A model generated the notes under the pieces. That model was not told where the DNA came from. It saw only the letters and a program-made list of their open reading frames with translations, and made no database searches. Positions 29,146-37,808 of a DNA stretch of 64,000 nt are shown here, piece after piece (the first letter of the stretch is position 1; every line of letters begins with the position of its first letter). Position numbers and translations under genes: made by a program. The DNA comes from GCA-2746795 sp963747345. Its GTDB lineage: Bacteria > Chloroflexota > Anaerolineae > Promineifilales > Promineifilaceae. Location: the NCBI GenBank assembly GCA_963747345.1, contig CAVVFA010000001.1, positions 248,001 through 312,000 on the forward strand, read 5' to 3'.

Positions 29146-29727
29146 TTAATTCCACAGTCGCCGTACAAAATAGGCCAGCATATACGCGCCAGCGAAGACG
29201 GCAAACATAAATGCCCAACTACCCACGGAGAGGACAGCGCCCCCGGACAGTGCCTGCCCAGAGGTGCAGCCACGCGCCATGCGGGCGCCGTAGCCCATCA
29301 AACCGCCGCCGACGAAGGCATAAAACCAGCGGTTCTTTTTGGAGACTTGGGGGCCGCGATTGGTTTCTATTTTCAAACGGCCGTTTACAAACCCCGCCAC
29401 GAAACCACCAGCCACCACCGCCACAGTCAGCACCACAATCCAGTTGTCCAGGGCATTCAGGTCGCCGCCAGCCATTGTGATTAGGTAGGGGGTGCGGTCA
29501 ATATGCGCTGGGAAAACAAGGTCTTCAAGAAAGACAACGATGCGGTTGATACCGCCCGACGCGCCCAGGCCGTTGCCCGTCAGGAAAAAGGCTGAAAACA
29601 GCACAATCCCCAACAAAATGCCGCCCAAATACGGGTTGATGTACTCTTTTTCCTTTCTTGAGGTCAGCACACGTTTCACTGATCCCAGGAAGGAGGATTT
29701 TGGTTCAGAAGGTGTTATGGTTGTCAT
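29146..29727 (-). CDS. YeeE/YedE transporter subunit
   Basis: About 193 residues from the ATG at 29727 (AATTGGAGAGATTCCT upstream). The earlier frame start at 29796 would run through the intergenic hairpin. Five membrane helices are visible; GYGARMARGCTSGQALSGGA carries the conserved Cys of the second YeeE half (RGCTSG). Two-gene YeeE pairs (one with CPGT, one with GCTSG) form a sulfur-compound channel; the partner is the gene at 27826. A copy of the palindrome encodes NGRL in a cytoplasmic loop. It is cotranscribed with the upstream cytochromes. Confidence 0.85.
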   Translation of the reverse strand: MTTITPSEPKSSFLGSVKRVLTSRKEKEYINPYLGGILLGIVLFSAFFLTGNGLGASGGINRIVVFLEDLVFPAHIDRTPYLITMAGGDLNALDNWIVVLTVAVVAGGFVAGFVNGRLKIETNRGPQVSKKNRWFYAFVGGGLMGYGARMARGCTSGQALSGGAVLSVGSWAFMFAVFAGAYMLAYFVRRLWN

Positions 29728-29746
29728 AGGAATCTCTCCAATTTTT

Positions 29747-29797
29747 AGTGAACAGTAAGTAACAGTGATGCCTACTGTAAACTGTTCACTGTTCACT
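29747..29797. repeat. Intergenic hairpin built of GTGAACAGT words, second copy
   Basis: TAGTGAACAGTAAGTAACAGTGATG faces CTACTGTAAACTGTTCACTGTTCAC. It lies between the cytochrome fusion and the YeeE subunit and shares words with 29071. Confidence 0.7.
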
Positions 29798-29801
29798 TCT
29801 C

Positions 29802-32549
29802 TTAATCTCCAGATTGCACCGCACCATCACCATGCACTTCCACTTCATCCCAGCCCATCATCATCGCTTTGACAGCGGCGGTGGGTTTGTGGCCGGTAGT
29901 GGTCAGGTAGACGTGCATGACGATAAACGAAGCCAGCAACCAGGAAATGAGCGTGTGGAAGGGGGCCAGGTACATCAGGCCACCGATGGCTGCCGAGAAG
30001 GCTGGCACGCGCTCCGCACCCCACATCAAGATGCCGGTCAGAATTTGCAGCGGTAGCAGCACGTTGAGCAGTCCAAAATAGGTGGCTTGCTGCAAGGGAT
30101 TTAATTTGTTTTCTGGCGTCTTCTCAAAAGGATGTGCATCGTTTTTGAAGATGCCTTGCAGGTAGTATTTGGCCTGCACGATGGCGGAGTTGAAGAAGCC
30201 TTGCGGTTTGGGCAGGTATTGCTTGATTTCACCGCTGGCTAAGTTGTAGAAGAGCGCCAGTGCCGCATTGATGACGAGGATGAGCGCCATCAGATTATGC
30301 ACTTGCACGATGTATTTGAAGCTGAACATACCAAACTTATCGGGTTCGTGGATGACGAAACCAGTGAAGAGCAAGATGAAGATAACGGCCGTTTGCAGCC
30401 AATGCCACAGTCGCTCATACACGGTATACATGTACACCTTCTCCACTTCATGTTCCACAGGCGGATTCTTCCGTGCGGCCAGCACCCGCATCCCACCGTG
30501 AATGACGACACCTAGCACCGTGCCCATGAACAGCAGTATTCCCAACCAGTCGATCCACCACACGCTGTCGTGGCCTAAAATGTAGAGACCAGAGACCATG
30601 CCTTCTTCAATGAGACCGGTTTGCGGCTGATAATTGAGCGTGCCATCTTCGTTTTGCACGATTTCACCGTTCAACGAGGTGGTGGCGTTGCTCATCAGCA
30701 CCGGCATCACGCCGCCAGGGGTGTGGCTAGACAGGGCGATGGGCTGCGTGATGCGCGACTCTTCACCGTGACAGGTTGAACACTCTTGGGTGGCAAAACG
30801 GCCGTGAGTGACGTTGTGGTTGATGTTGTACGGCTGCACTTCGCCCATGATGTGTGGGTTTTCCAAGCCTCGGGCGGTCAGGCGACCCGCGATGAGTGTT
30901 TCTTTGCGAGCGGTGTCGATGACCAGTTCGGCTTCGTCTAAATTGCCGTCTTTGTTGTCATCAAAAAGCGCCAGAATTTCAGCGGGATAGGAACCGTCTT
31001 CGTTGAGCCAAACCGCTTCCAAATCACGGAACGGTACAGGTCGAGCCGGTTCACCATACACCCAATACCAGGAGGTCAGCAAGTTAAACGGCGCTAACGA
31101 TTGGGTGCCGTCGTTGTTGTCTTTGGGCAGCCAGACCGGTTCATAGCCGACGATTAGTTCTCTGTCTTCCTCATCCAGGCCGCGACATTCTGCTTTAGCA
31201 TAACCATCGGTGGTGAGTACCGTCCAGTCCATCGTTTGCCGCGCGGGTGCCATGAGTTCTGGCACATGGCAGGTTTCACAGGCCAAAGCGGCGGTGTGAC
31301 GGTCTTTGTAGGGCAGCCAGTCGTGGGTATTGTCGATGCTGTGGCACGATTCGCAGCGGCGCAGGGTATTGTCGAACTCAGGCGCGAGTGTGTTTTGGGC
31401 GCTCTCCCCTTTGGCGAACTGGTGCAATGGGCGATAGAGATATTCGCTGATGTCGATGCGGCGCGGGTCGAAGGTGAGATGGTCAGGCCGCGATTCGTCT
31501 GATTCTTGATAGTAAACGGGGTTGTTCAGGGAGAAATGGCAGTCGGTGCAGCCGACCACGCGCTCGGCATGAACGTCGAAGGAGCGGGATAAATCACCTT
31601 TGTCGCTGATGTTGAGACCGGAGTTGGCGATGCGTTGGGGTGAATTGATTTGACCGGTGGTGATGGTCGTAAATTGTTCTGGCGTACAGCCATCCAATAC
31701 CAACGGCGTTTGAATGTCGGTGTGTACTAGACCGTGACACGCGCCACAATTTTCGTTGGTGGGGTCTTGCACGGTGACATTTTCCAGCAGCAAATTGCCC
31801 TCGGCATCGAAGGCATCCTGGTTCCAGACATATGCCCCGTCTGCCCCTTCCACCAAACCGTTGCCGACGAGGGTGGCGGTATTGGCCCATTGGAAGTTGC
31901 CTGCGGCGAGTTCGGCTTTGCGGGCGTCGTTGTTGGGGCTGGGAGTGTGGCACAGGAAGCAGTTCATTTCTGTCGTGCCAGAGGCTTGCCAATCCCAGGC
32001 GACGAGTTCACCCGTTTCGGGGTCGATGATGGTGGTTTCGACGCTGTTGGCGTCAGCAGGCAGGTCGGCCAGCGGCGTGACGCCGTCACGGCTGATTTCA
32101 GCCGGGCCACCCCCAACATGACGCGGGCCAAAAACTTGCAGCCATTCGGCAGTGGTCAGGTCGATGGTTTCGTCCCCTTCGGGTGACAGATAACGGTAGG
32201 TGAGCGGGTTCCATTTGCCGAATAAACCAGGGCTGGTGTCCCAGGAACGGCCGTTTTCCACCATGCCTGCTTCCCCAAATCCACTCAAACCCACATCGGC
32301 ATGGAAACTGTGACTGGTGATAAATTCAGCATCATGGCAGGCGCCGCAGGTGCTCATCGTGGAGACTGGCTCACCGGAATCCAGCACGTTTTCGCCATTC
32401 TTATCCAGCAAGGGGAATGTGGGATGGAATGGGGAGCCTTCTTGGGCAACGGCCGTTTCGCCCGCCATCAAGAACGCAACACCCAACAAGCTCAGTAAAA
32501 TGGGTATGAATAAGGTTAGTTTTGCGCGGTGTAGGTGATTTGTTTTCAT
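29802..32549 (-). CDS. Seven-haem cytochrome c fused to membrane cytochrome b
   Basis: 915 residues from the ATG at 32549. Residues 1-35 are a signal peptide. Seven CxxCH haem c sites follow (CGACH, CFLCH, CGACH, CTDCH, CESCH, CETCH, CSTCH). An EF-hand-like segment DDNKDGNLDEAEL lies between haems 6 and 7. After about residue 670 there are five membrane helices with histidines (RLWHWLQTAVIFILLFTGF, VHNLMALILVINAALALFYN, FHTLISWLLASFIVMHVYL) like formate-dehydrogenase-gamma or thiosulfate-reductase cytochrome b. The protein therefore carries a complete path from quinol to an extracytoplasmic cytochrome. It is 81 bases behind the octahaem cytochrome gene, which probably supplies its redox partner. 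The direction of electron flow is not known. Confidence 0.82.
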   Translation of the reverse strand: MKTNHLHRAKLTLFIPILLSLLGVAFLMAGETAVAQEGSPFHPTFPLLDKNGENVLDSGEPVSTMSTCGACHDAEFITSHSFHADVGLSGFGEAGMVENGRSWDTSPGLFGKWNPLTYRYLSPEGDETIDLTTAEWLQVFGPRHVGGGPAEISRDGVTPLADLPADANSVETTIIDPETGELVAWDWQASGTTEMNCFLCHTPSPNNDARKAELAAGNFQWANTATLVGNGLVEGADGAYVWNQDAFDAEGNLLLENVTVQDPTNENCGACHGLVHTDIQTPLVLDGCTPEQFTTITTGQINSPQRIANSGLNISDKGDLSRSFDVHAERVVGCTDCHFSLNNPVYYQESDESRPDHLTFDPRRIDISEYLYRPLHQFAKGESAQNTLAPEFDNTLRRCESCHSIDNTHDWLPYKDRHTAALACETCHVPELMAPARQTMDWTVLTTDGYAKAECRGLDEEDRELIVGYEPVWLPKDNNDGTQSLAPFNLLTSWYWVYGEPARPVPFRDLEAVWLNEDGSYPAEILALFDDNKDGNLDEAELVIDTARKETLIAGRLTARGLENPHIMGEVQPYNINHNVTHGRFATQECSTCHGEESRITQPIALSSHTPGGVMPVLMSNATTSLNGEIVQNEDGTLNYQPQTGLIEEGMVSGLYILGHDSVWWIDWLGILLFMGTVLGVVIHGGMRVLAARKNPPVEHEVEKVYMYTVYERLWHWLQTAVIFILLFTGFVIHEPDKFGMFSFKYIVQVHNLMALILVINAALALFYNLASGEIKQYLPKPQGFFNSAIVQAKYYLQGIFKNDAHPFEKTPENKLNPLQQATYFGLLNVLLPLQILTGILMWGAERVPAFSAAIGGLMYLAPFHTLISWLLASFIVMHVYLTTTGHKPTAAVKAMMMGWDEVEVHGDGAVQSGD

Positions 32550-32636
32550 GATTTTTATTGAGATTAAAGATTGGAGATTGGAGATGTTGTATATCTTAAA
32601 CCCCAATCTCTAATCCTTAATCTCCAATCTTTATTT
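32550..32636. repeat. Intergenic hairpin built of GAGATTGG words
   Basis: GAGATTAAAGATTGGAGATTGGAGAT (32559 onward; shown in part) faces CCCCAATCTCTAATCC and TTAATCTCCAATC. It separates two cytochrome genes in the same operon. Other copies are at 37745, 38262 and 55592. Confidence 0.75.
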
Positions 32637-34073
32637 CTCCCCAACGATTTCCTGGTCACGACCACCCCAGCGCATGGGGTCTCCGTAATAACCAAGGGCT
32701 TCCCAATCAAAACGGCCGTTATCACTGTGGCAGTCATTACATTGCAGTGCCTTTTCTTTTGGCGCCACCATATGGCTCAGATTCCAATACATTTCTGTTG
32801 CGGCAAAGTCGTAATTGCCACTGTACTCCATGCCCGCCGCTTCCGAACCGAGCCGCAGCGCCTGATCCCAGTCAAAATCAGTCCAGAAGCCGCCTTCGCC
32901 CACCGTTTTTGGTTGCAGCAAATAGTTGTACGTGGCGTCGAATGGTTGTTTGGCGAGATGAATCTTAAACGGCCAGATTTTGGCTGCCGGATCATTAATA
33001 TCCCCCAGAGGTATGTTAAGCGGCGTTACCTGCGTCGGATCAAGCACGTCACCGAGCAGATAGCGGTCTACTGTGCCGTTGAACCATTCATAGTCTGGCA
33101 TAAAGCCTTGTTCGTAAACGAAGCTGCCCTTAATTTTTAGATATTGGTGCGGGTCTTCGGGCAAATCTTGCCCGGCCGTTGACCAGTCCCACGACATTTT
33201 GGTCGCTTCGCGCACCGCCCCTTCTGGAATATGGCAAGTTTGGCAAGCCACCGTTTCTGTATGGGCGTTCAGACGGTCGTCGTTGTGAACGTCTTGCTCG
33301 TGGCAGTCGGTACAGGCCACCTGATTTTTGTTGTCCGTGCTAACCGAGATAGCGCGGCCTTTGATGTTGTGATGTTCCGTTTGATGGCAATCTACACATT
33401 GGAAATCGTAGCGCCCCATATGCACGTCGATGGATTCTGACGGGTAGTAGAGGCTCTCGTCCATATCGCCATGCTTGACGGCATTACCGCCGCCCCCGTT
33501 GAAGTGGCAGCTTCCGCAGTTTTCACGAGTGGGTATGCCCACAGATTGTGCCGCTGCCACCAAATCAGTCCCTTCAGCCGGTAAACCTTTGGCCGCTTTG
33601 GTATACAGATTCGTATCGGCATGGCAAACCAGGCAGTCCACATTGCTTTCTTCTTCAAAATCAAAATCGGCGTCTTCCCAACCATAACCGGCGTGGCAGC
33701 GGGTACAGCCCGTCCAGTTAGATTGGATACCGATGCAGAAGTTGTTAAGTTGATTTTTCTTGCCGACGGTCACTGGCTCATCCCGGCCGGGCAGCATCAC
33801 CGGCTCGCTTTCCCATGTCCAGTGCGAGGTTTGGATGACTTCATGGGCGGCTTCTTCATGACAGCGCAAACATTCGGCGGTTACATCCTGGCCTGTTTCC
33901 AACGCACCTTGAATGAGAACGGCATGGTCTGTTTCTGGCACACGGCTGGGAACAGCCGCCCAGGGGTCACCTGTATTTTCCGGCTCTGAAGACATGACCA
34001 ACCCCAGTGGCACGGCGATGATTAACAGCGTAACAACGAGTCCAACGATCCAGATGTATTTAAAATCTTTCAT
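32631..34073 (-). CDS. Octahaem cytochrome c, tetrathionate-reductase-like
   Basis: 480 residues with an N-terminal membrane anchor or signal (about 5-27) and eight CxxCH motifs: CLRCH, CTRCH, CLVCH, CGSCH, CVDCH, CTDCH, CQTCH and CNDCH. Spacing and the long C-terminal part before the last haem resemble the octahaem tetrathionate reductase (OTR) family, which can reduce tetrathionate, nitrite or hydroxylamine. It would sit outside the membrane. It is the first gene of a minus-strand operon with the cytochrome c/b fusion and two YeeE subunits. The regulator gene at 34104 lies just upstream, also on the minus strand. Activity on sulfur compounds is inferred from family and neighbours. NGRF near the last haem derives from a palindrome copy. 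Confidence 0.82.
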   Translation of the reverse strand: MKDFKYIWIVGLVVTLLIIAVPLGLVMSSEPENTGDPWAAVPSRVPETDHAVLIQGALETGQDVTAECLRCHEEAAHEVIQTSHWTWESEPVMLPGRDEPVTVGKKNQLNNFCIGIQSNWTGCTRCHAGYGWEDADFDFEEESNVDCLVCHADTNLYTKAAKGLPAEGTDLVAAAQSVGIPTRENCGSCHFNGGGGNAVKHGDMDESLYYPSESIDVHMGRYDFQCVDCHQTEHHNIKGRAISVSTDNKNQVACTDCHEQDVHNDDRLNAHTETVACQTCHIPEGAVREATKMSWDWSTAGQDLPEDPHQYLKIKGSFVYEQGFMPDYEWFNGTVDRYLLGDVLDPTQVTPLNIPLGDINDPAAKIWPFKIHLAKQPFDATYNYLLQPKTVGEGGFWTDFDWDQALRLGSEAAGMEYSGNYDFAATEMYWNLSHMVAPKEKALQCNDCHSDNGRFDWEALGYYGDPMRWGGRDQEIVGEK

Positions 34074-34103
34074 GTGTTAAAACCTTTCAGTGTGAAATGG
34101 GAA

Positions 34104-34427
34104 TCAGGTTAACATGTCTGACTGTTGAGCCAGACTATCGCGCAAAATGCCGCGCATGGTATCGAGAACGCTGATGATACGGTTGTCTTTGATGGTGTAG
34201 ACAACGGCCGCACCGTTCCGTTCTGTGCTAACGAGGTTTCGTTGGCGTAAGACGCGCAAATGGCGGGAAACGGTAGGCTGGGGCATGCCCAGGTCGTCGG
34301 CCAACGCAGTGACGTGCCGAGGCTGTTCGTATAATGCGTACAAAATCAGGATTCGTTTTGGGTCTCCCAATGCCTGACAAATGTTGGCGTGGAGGAGGTC
34401 GAGTTCTTCTAAAGTGGGACTGCTCAT
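34104..34427 (-). CDS. ArsR-family transcription regulator 1
   Basis: 107-residue ArsR/SmtB-type winged helix protein. I take the ATG at 34427 (ATAGGTGAAT upstream); a GTG 6 bases earlier is possible. The DNA-binding helix is MPQPTVSRHLRVLRQRNLVS and the wing is STERNGAAVVYTI. Only one cysteine is present (NICQALGDPKR), so neither the metal-site pair nor the two-cysteine sulfide/persulfide switch of BigR/SqrR is evident. A perfect palindrome lies 21 bases upstream of the start. A close paralogue is at 45723. It likely controls the divergent cytochrome operons. Confidence 0.88.
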   Translation of the reverse strand: MSSPTLEELDLLHANICQALGDPKRILILYALYEQPRHVTALADDLGMPQPTVSRHLRVLRQRNLVSTERNGAAVVYTIKDNRIISVLDTMRGILRDSLAQQSDMLT

Positions 34428-34447
34428 ATTCACCTATCCATTCATTC

Positions 34448-34471
34448 ATGTATTCGCTTATGCGAATACAT
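34448..34471. promoter_or_regulatory. Palindromic operator, probably ArsR-type
   Basis: ATGTATTCGC and GCGAATACAT are perfect 10-base arms around TTAT, starting 21 bases upstream of the ArsR start codon. The size and position fit autoregulation by a dimeric ArsR protein. Binding is inferred. Confidence 0.75.
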
Positions 34472-34510
34472 ATACGGTAATTATAGAGAACGGCCGTTTT
34501 CCCTCACCGT

Positions 34511-34543
34511 GATGAATGTCATATGATTCATATGACATTCATC
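34511..34543. promoter_or_regulatory. 33-base near-perfect palindrome
   Basis: Arms of 16 bases (GATGAATGTCATATGA and TCATATGACATTCATC) flank a single central T. There is no T tract, so it is not a terminator. It lies 180 bases upstream of the FmdE gene and is a candidate site for a second regulator, or for a cruciform. Confidence 0.7.
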
Positions 34544-34722
34544 ACCCTTTGTGAAATATTGAACAAACTGCTGGTGCTGTGGTACTGTCGACACGAATTT
34601 GCTATTTCAAAGAATCGTAATGGTATGGTAATGGTTTACTTATCTATGTTGATGTGTAACCTCCTATAAGAGAAAATGTAGGCAACTTCTGAATTGTTTG
34701 CTCCTAGAGCAATTATCACCCT

Positions 34723-35326
34723 ATGACTCAGTTACTTACAGCTTCAACCTTTGAAGAATTACTTGCACTTTCTACTCAATTTCACCGACACCTATGTCCG
34801 CGTATGGTGTTGGGCGTACGCATGGGGATGGCGGCGGGGCGGGTGTTGGGGCTGGCACTGCCTCAAACCGACAAGCGCCTGATCACCATTGCGGAAACAG
34901 ATGGCTGTGGCGCTGATGGCATTTCAGCGGCGACTGGCTGTTGGGTGGGGCGGCGCACGCTGTATATTATGGATTTTGGCAAAATGGCCGCCACCTTTGT
35001 CGATACAACCAGCGGCAATGCGGTGCGTATTGCCCCCAGCGCCCAGTCGCGCCGAGTTGGCACCGCTGGCTGCACCCGATGCGAAAAACCATTGGGAAGC
35101 ATACTTGTTGGGCTACCAGCGTATGACGGATGATGACTTGCTCACGATTCAGCCCGTGCAATTAAATCTTTCCGTCGCGCATTTGATAAGTTATGCTGGG
35201 ATTCGTGTTAACTGCGCTCAATGCGGCGAAGAAATCATCAATGAACGCGAAGTAATGGTCAATAATGAACCCTGGTGTAAGTCTTGTGCCGGGGAACCGT
35301 ATTACAGCCCTTTTAGCGTTGACTAA
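34723..35326 (+). CDS. FmdE-family protein with zinc finger (one frameshift)
   Basis: About 201 residues after joining two frames at the C5 run near 35034. The first part is an FmdE domain: FHRHLCPRMVLGVRMGMAAGR (His and Cys of the family signature) and AETDGCGADGISAATGCW, with further conserved residues in MDFGKMAATFVD. The second part, RVNCAQCGEEIINE...PWCKSCAGE, is a C-x2-C / C-x2-C zinc finger often found at the end of FmdE proteins. FmdE proteins accompany molybdenum or tungsten enzymes; the exact reaction is unknown. It is the first gene of the plus-strand arm with cytochrome b, multihaem cytochrome and Rieske genes. Confidence 0.8.
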
Positions 35327-35388
35327 CTCGAGAAGATTTGTTATGGCGCGTTGTTTTTTGGGGAAAACGGCCGTATGATCCCCCTATC

Positions 35389-36423
35389 ATGAGCCGTCCT
35401 AATTTCTTCGAGCATCTTCATCCCCCCACCATTCCCGCCCGTGAGGCACGCTTCAACTACACATTTGGTCTGGGCGGCATGTCTCTACTGCTTTTTCTGT
35501 CTTTGATTGTGACGGGTGTGCCGCTGATGTTTGTCTATGTGCCAACGGCCGTTTCCGCTGGAGAATCGATCCGCACCATTACCTACATCGCGCCCTATGG
35601 CTGGCTGCTGCGCAACTTGCATTACTGGGCGGCACTGCTGCTGGTGGCAACGGTCTGCTTGCATCTGCTGCGCGTGGTTTTCAGCGGCAGTTACAAATCA
35701 CCGCGCCGCTTGAATTGGCTGATAGGCTTACTGGCTTTATTACTTACCCTCCTGCTGAGTTTTTCTGGTTATGTTTTGCGATGGGACGTGGATACCGTTG
35801 GCGCACTGATGGTAGTCGGCAACATCGTGCGCCAGGTGCCGTTTGTGGGCACCTGGTTGTATGGCCTGCTGGTTGGTGGCTCTGTGATTTCTGATGCGAC
35901 GGTGATGCGTTTTTACATCTGGCATACGTTGGGCTTGAGCGTGCCGGTATTGATGCTGCTTGGCTGGCACGTCTTCCGGGTGCGCCGTGATGGGGGGATT
36001 AGTCATCAGGAAGAGATTGGAGATTGGAGATTGGAGATTACGCGCCGTGAATTGGTGCAGCGGGAAGGCGTGGCGGGGCTGGCCTTGCTTTGCGTATTGC
36101 TGGGATTGGCTTTATTTGTGGATGCGCCGCTCGCTCCGTCTGTGGATTTGGGGATGGGGACGACAACGGCCGTTTCCCCTTCTATTGCTGCGCCCTGGTT
36201 TTTATTGTGGATTCAAACCCTGCTGCGCTGGCTGCCGCTGTGGGCTGGTATTGTTATTCCGTTGTTGGTGGTTTTGATTTTGGCGCTGCTGCCCTGGCTT
36301 TTAGACACTTCGGAAACAGGAACGGCCGTTTGGTTTAACCGGGAAGGGCGATTGGCACAGGTAGTGGTATTGCTCATGGCGGCAGGCATCGTGCTGCTGA
36401 CACTGGTTGAGGTGTGGAGATGA
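35389..36423 (+). CDS. Cytochrome b of a bc-like complex
   Basis: 344 residues from the ATG at 35389. It has the four-helix cytochrome b core with paired haem histidines: RNLHYWAALLLVATVCLHLLR in helix B and RFYIWHTLGLSVPVLMLLGWH in helix D (each 14 residues apart). It takes electrons from quinol in a complex with the Rieske protein encoded at 37809. The last third has three more helices, giving a b6/subunit-IV-like fusion. The segment EEIGDWRLEIT, between the two halves, is encoded by tandem GAGATTGG words, which are otherwise intergenic repeats. The stop overlaps the next ATG (36420-36423). Confidence 0.85.
   Translation: MSRPNFFEHLHPPTIPAREARFNYTFGLGGMSLLLFLSLIVTGVPLMFVYVPTAVSAGESIRTITYIAPYGWLLRNLHYWAALLLVATVCLHLLRVVFSGSYKSPRRLNWLIGLLALLLTLLLSFSGYVLRWDVDTVGALMVVGNIVRQVPFVGTWLYGLLVGGSVISDATVMRFYIWHTLGLSVPVLMLLGWHVFRVRRDGGISHQEEIGDWRLEITRRELVQREGVAGLALLCVLLGLALFVDAPLAPSVDLGMGTTTAVSPSIAAPWFLLWIQTLLRWLPLWAGIVIPLLVVLILALLPWLLDTSETGTAVWFNREGRLAQVVVLLMAAGIVLLTLVEVWR
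36013..36039 (+). repeat. GAGATTGG word repeat inside the cytochrome b gene
   Basis: Three and a half copies of GAGATTGG (36014-36039) in tandem, in frame, encode EIGDWRLEI in the loop between cytochrome b helices. The same words form intergenic hairpins at 32550, 37745, 38262 and 55592. Confidence 0.75.
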
Positions 36424-37749
36424 GTAAAAATCAGATGGCAACGGCCGTTCTTGGATTCTTGCTCCTTTTTCTAACGATTGGAGCCGTTGTACGTCAATCA
36501 CGCCAACCGGAAATCGTGGAAATCACACCCACGCTCACCGGTCTCCCTGAGCGGTGCCTCACCTGCCACCAGGGCATCGAAGAGATTAGCGCCAGCCATC
36601 CGCAAGAAGCATTTGGCTGTGTGCTGTGTCATGGCGGCGATGGGCTGGCGCTGGATGCCGATCTGGCGCACGCCACCATGCGCGGCGGCAGCGCTCCCGG
36701 CACAATTGGGCAATCCCAGCGACCTGGCCGTTGTGGAAGAATCGTGTGGCGGCTCGGCTTGCCACAGCGGAGCTGACGATCATATTCATCGCGTTATGAC
36801 ATCGGTACAGGCGACCTATGCCGGAGCCATCGGCCAGGTCAACTATGCCTTTGGTCAGCAGCCAGATCCCACGGCACGGTGGGGCGTATTTGCCGTGCAG
36901 GACGACATCATCACCACGGAAACGGGCGTGCCAGCGCTGGAAAAATTTAGTCCTGGCCCGGATGCACCAGCCTCTATCCATGCTTTTGCTCAGGATTGCC
37001 AACTTTGCCACGTAACGGCCGTTCCCCTGGCCCAGCCCTACTTTTTCCGCGCCACCGGCTGCGCTGCTTGCCACACCGTCTACGAAAATGACGGTCTCTA
37101 TCGCGGCAGCGATCCCACCATTCCCAGAGATGAACCAGGCCATGCCAGTTCCCATCAATTAACCACCGCCATTCCCTATTACCAATGCAACCACTGCCAC
37201 AATCGCGGCAATTACTCCCTGCGCCAAATGACATTTTTGGAACGGGATGATTTGCCTGGCCCGCACAGTTTGTCGGCGCAAGAGCAGCGCGAGTTGGACT
37301 ATTACCAGCCCATTTCCCAGTTTACGCTGTGTGAATGGGAGCTTGACTGTGTGGACTGCCATACGAATGGCGAGGTGATGGGCGATGGCGACATTCATTC
37401 CAGTCAGGCAGAGATTCAATACATCCAATGCTAAACGTGCCACGGCACGCTCACGGAAATGCCGCTGTTGACAACCATCGACGACCCAAAACATCCGGCC
37501 ATCATTTCTGCCGACTTGAACCCGAATTACAGTGTGGCGGTGGGCGATACCGTCATCGCCACCACACGAGGGGAGACATTTGGTTGGGTAAAGTGGGATG
37601 GGGAGAGGTTAATGGAAACGGGGAAGGTAAACGGCCGTTTGTATGAAGTGCCTCTCGTCATGGGCAGCAGTTGTCAACAGAAACCTGACGAGCAGGAAAG
37701 CCACTACTGCCATGAATGTCATGCGTATGAACGAAAAATAAAAAATTAG
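36420..37749 (+). CDS. Multihaem cytochrome c, about nine haems (frameshift and in-frame TAA)
   Basis: About 443 residues if read through. An N-terminal anchor helix (about 8-24) is followed by haem sites CLTCH, CVLCH, the longer CGGSACH (C-x4-CH), CQLCH, CAACH, CNHCH, CVDCH, then C-stop-T-C-H, and CHECH. One frameshift lies near 36700. The TAA at 37432-37434 sits between the two cysteines of the eighth haem motif; the frame continues without break for 105 more codons with another haem site, so the stop is probably a base error or recent mutation. It is encoded between cytochrome b and Rieske genes, in place of a cytochrome c1 or f, and would carry electrons away from the complex. Confidence 0.75.
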
Positions 37750-37800
37750 AGATTAGAGATTGGAGAAGAATGCAATCTCCAATCTCTAACCTCCAATCTC
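37745..37800. repeat. Intergenic hairpin built of GAGATTGG words
   Basis: TTAGAGATTAGAGATTGGAGA faces TCTCCAATCTCTAACCTCC with a short AGAATGCAA loop, between the cytochrome and Rieske genes. Arm length is about 20 bases. (Arms quoted in part.). Confidence 0.75.
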
Positions 37801-37808
37801 AAAAATAT

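Larger units (their letters stand above)
34428..34722. other. Divergent regulatory region
   Basis: About 295 bases between the ArsR gene (minus) and the FmdE gene (plus). It holds a 24-base palindrome (34448), one AACGGCCGTT copy near 34491 and a 33-base palindrome (34511). Together they form the most structured control region of the window. Confidence 0.6.

Noticed and set aside
32571..33140. 189-codon plus-strand frame at the octahaem cytochrome end
   Set aside because: Antisense to the haem-motif-bearing gene; no independent support.
36586..37158. 190-codon minus-strand frame opposite the multihaem cytochrome
   Set aside because: It is a shadow of the cytochrome gene, whose CxxCH motifs are on the plus strand.
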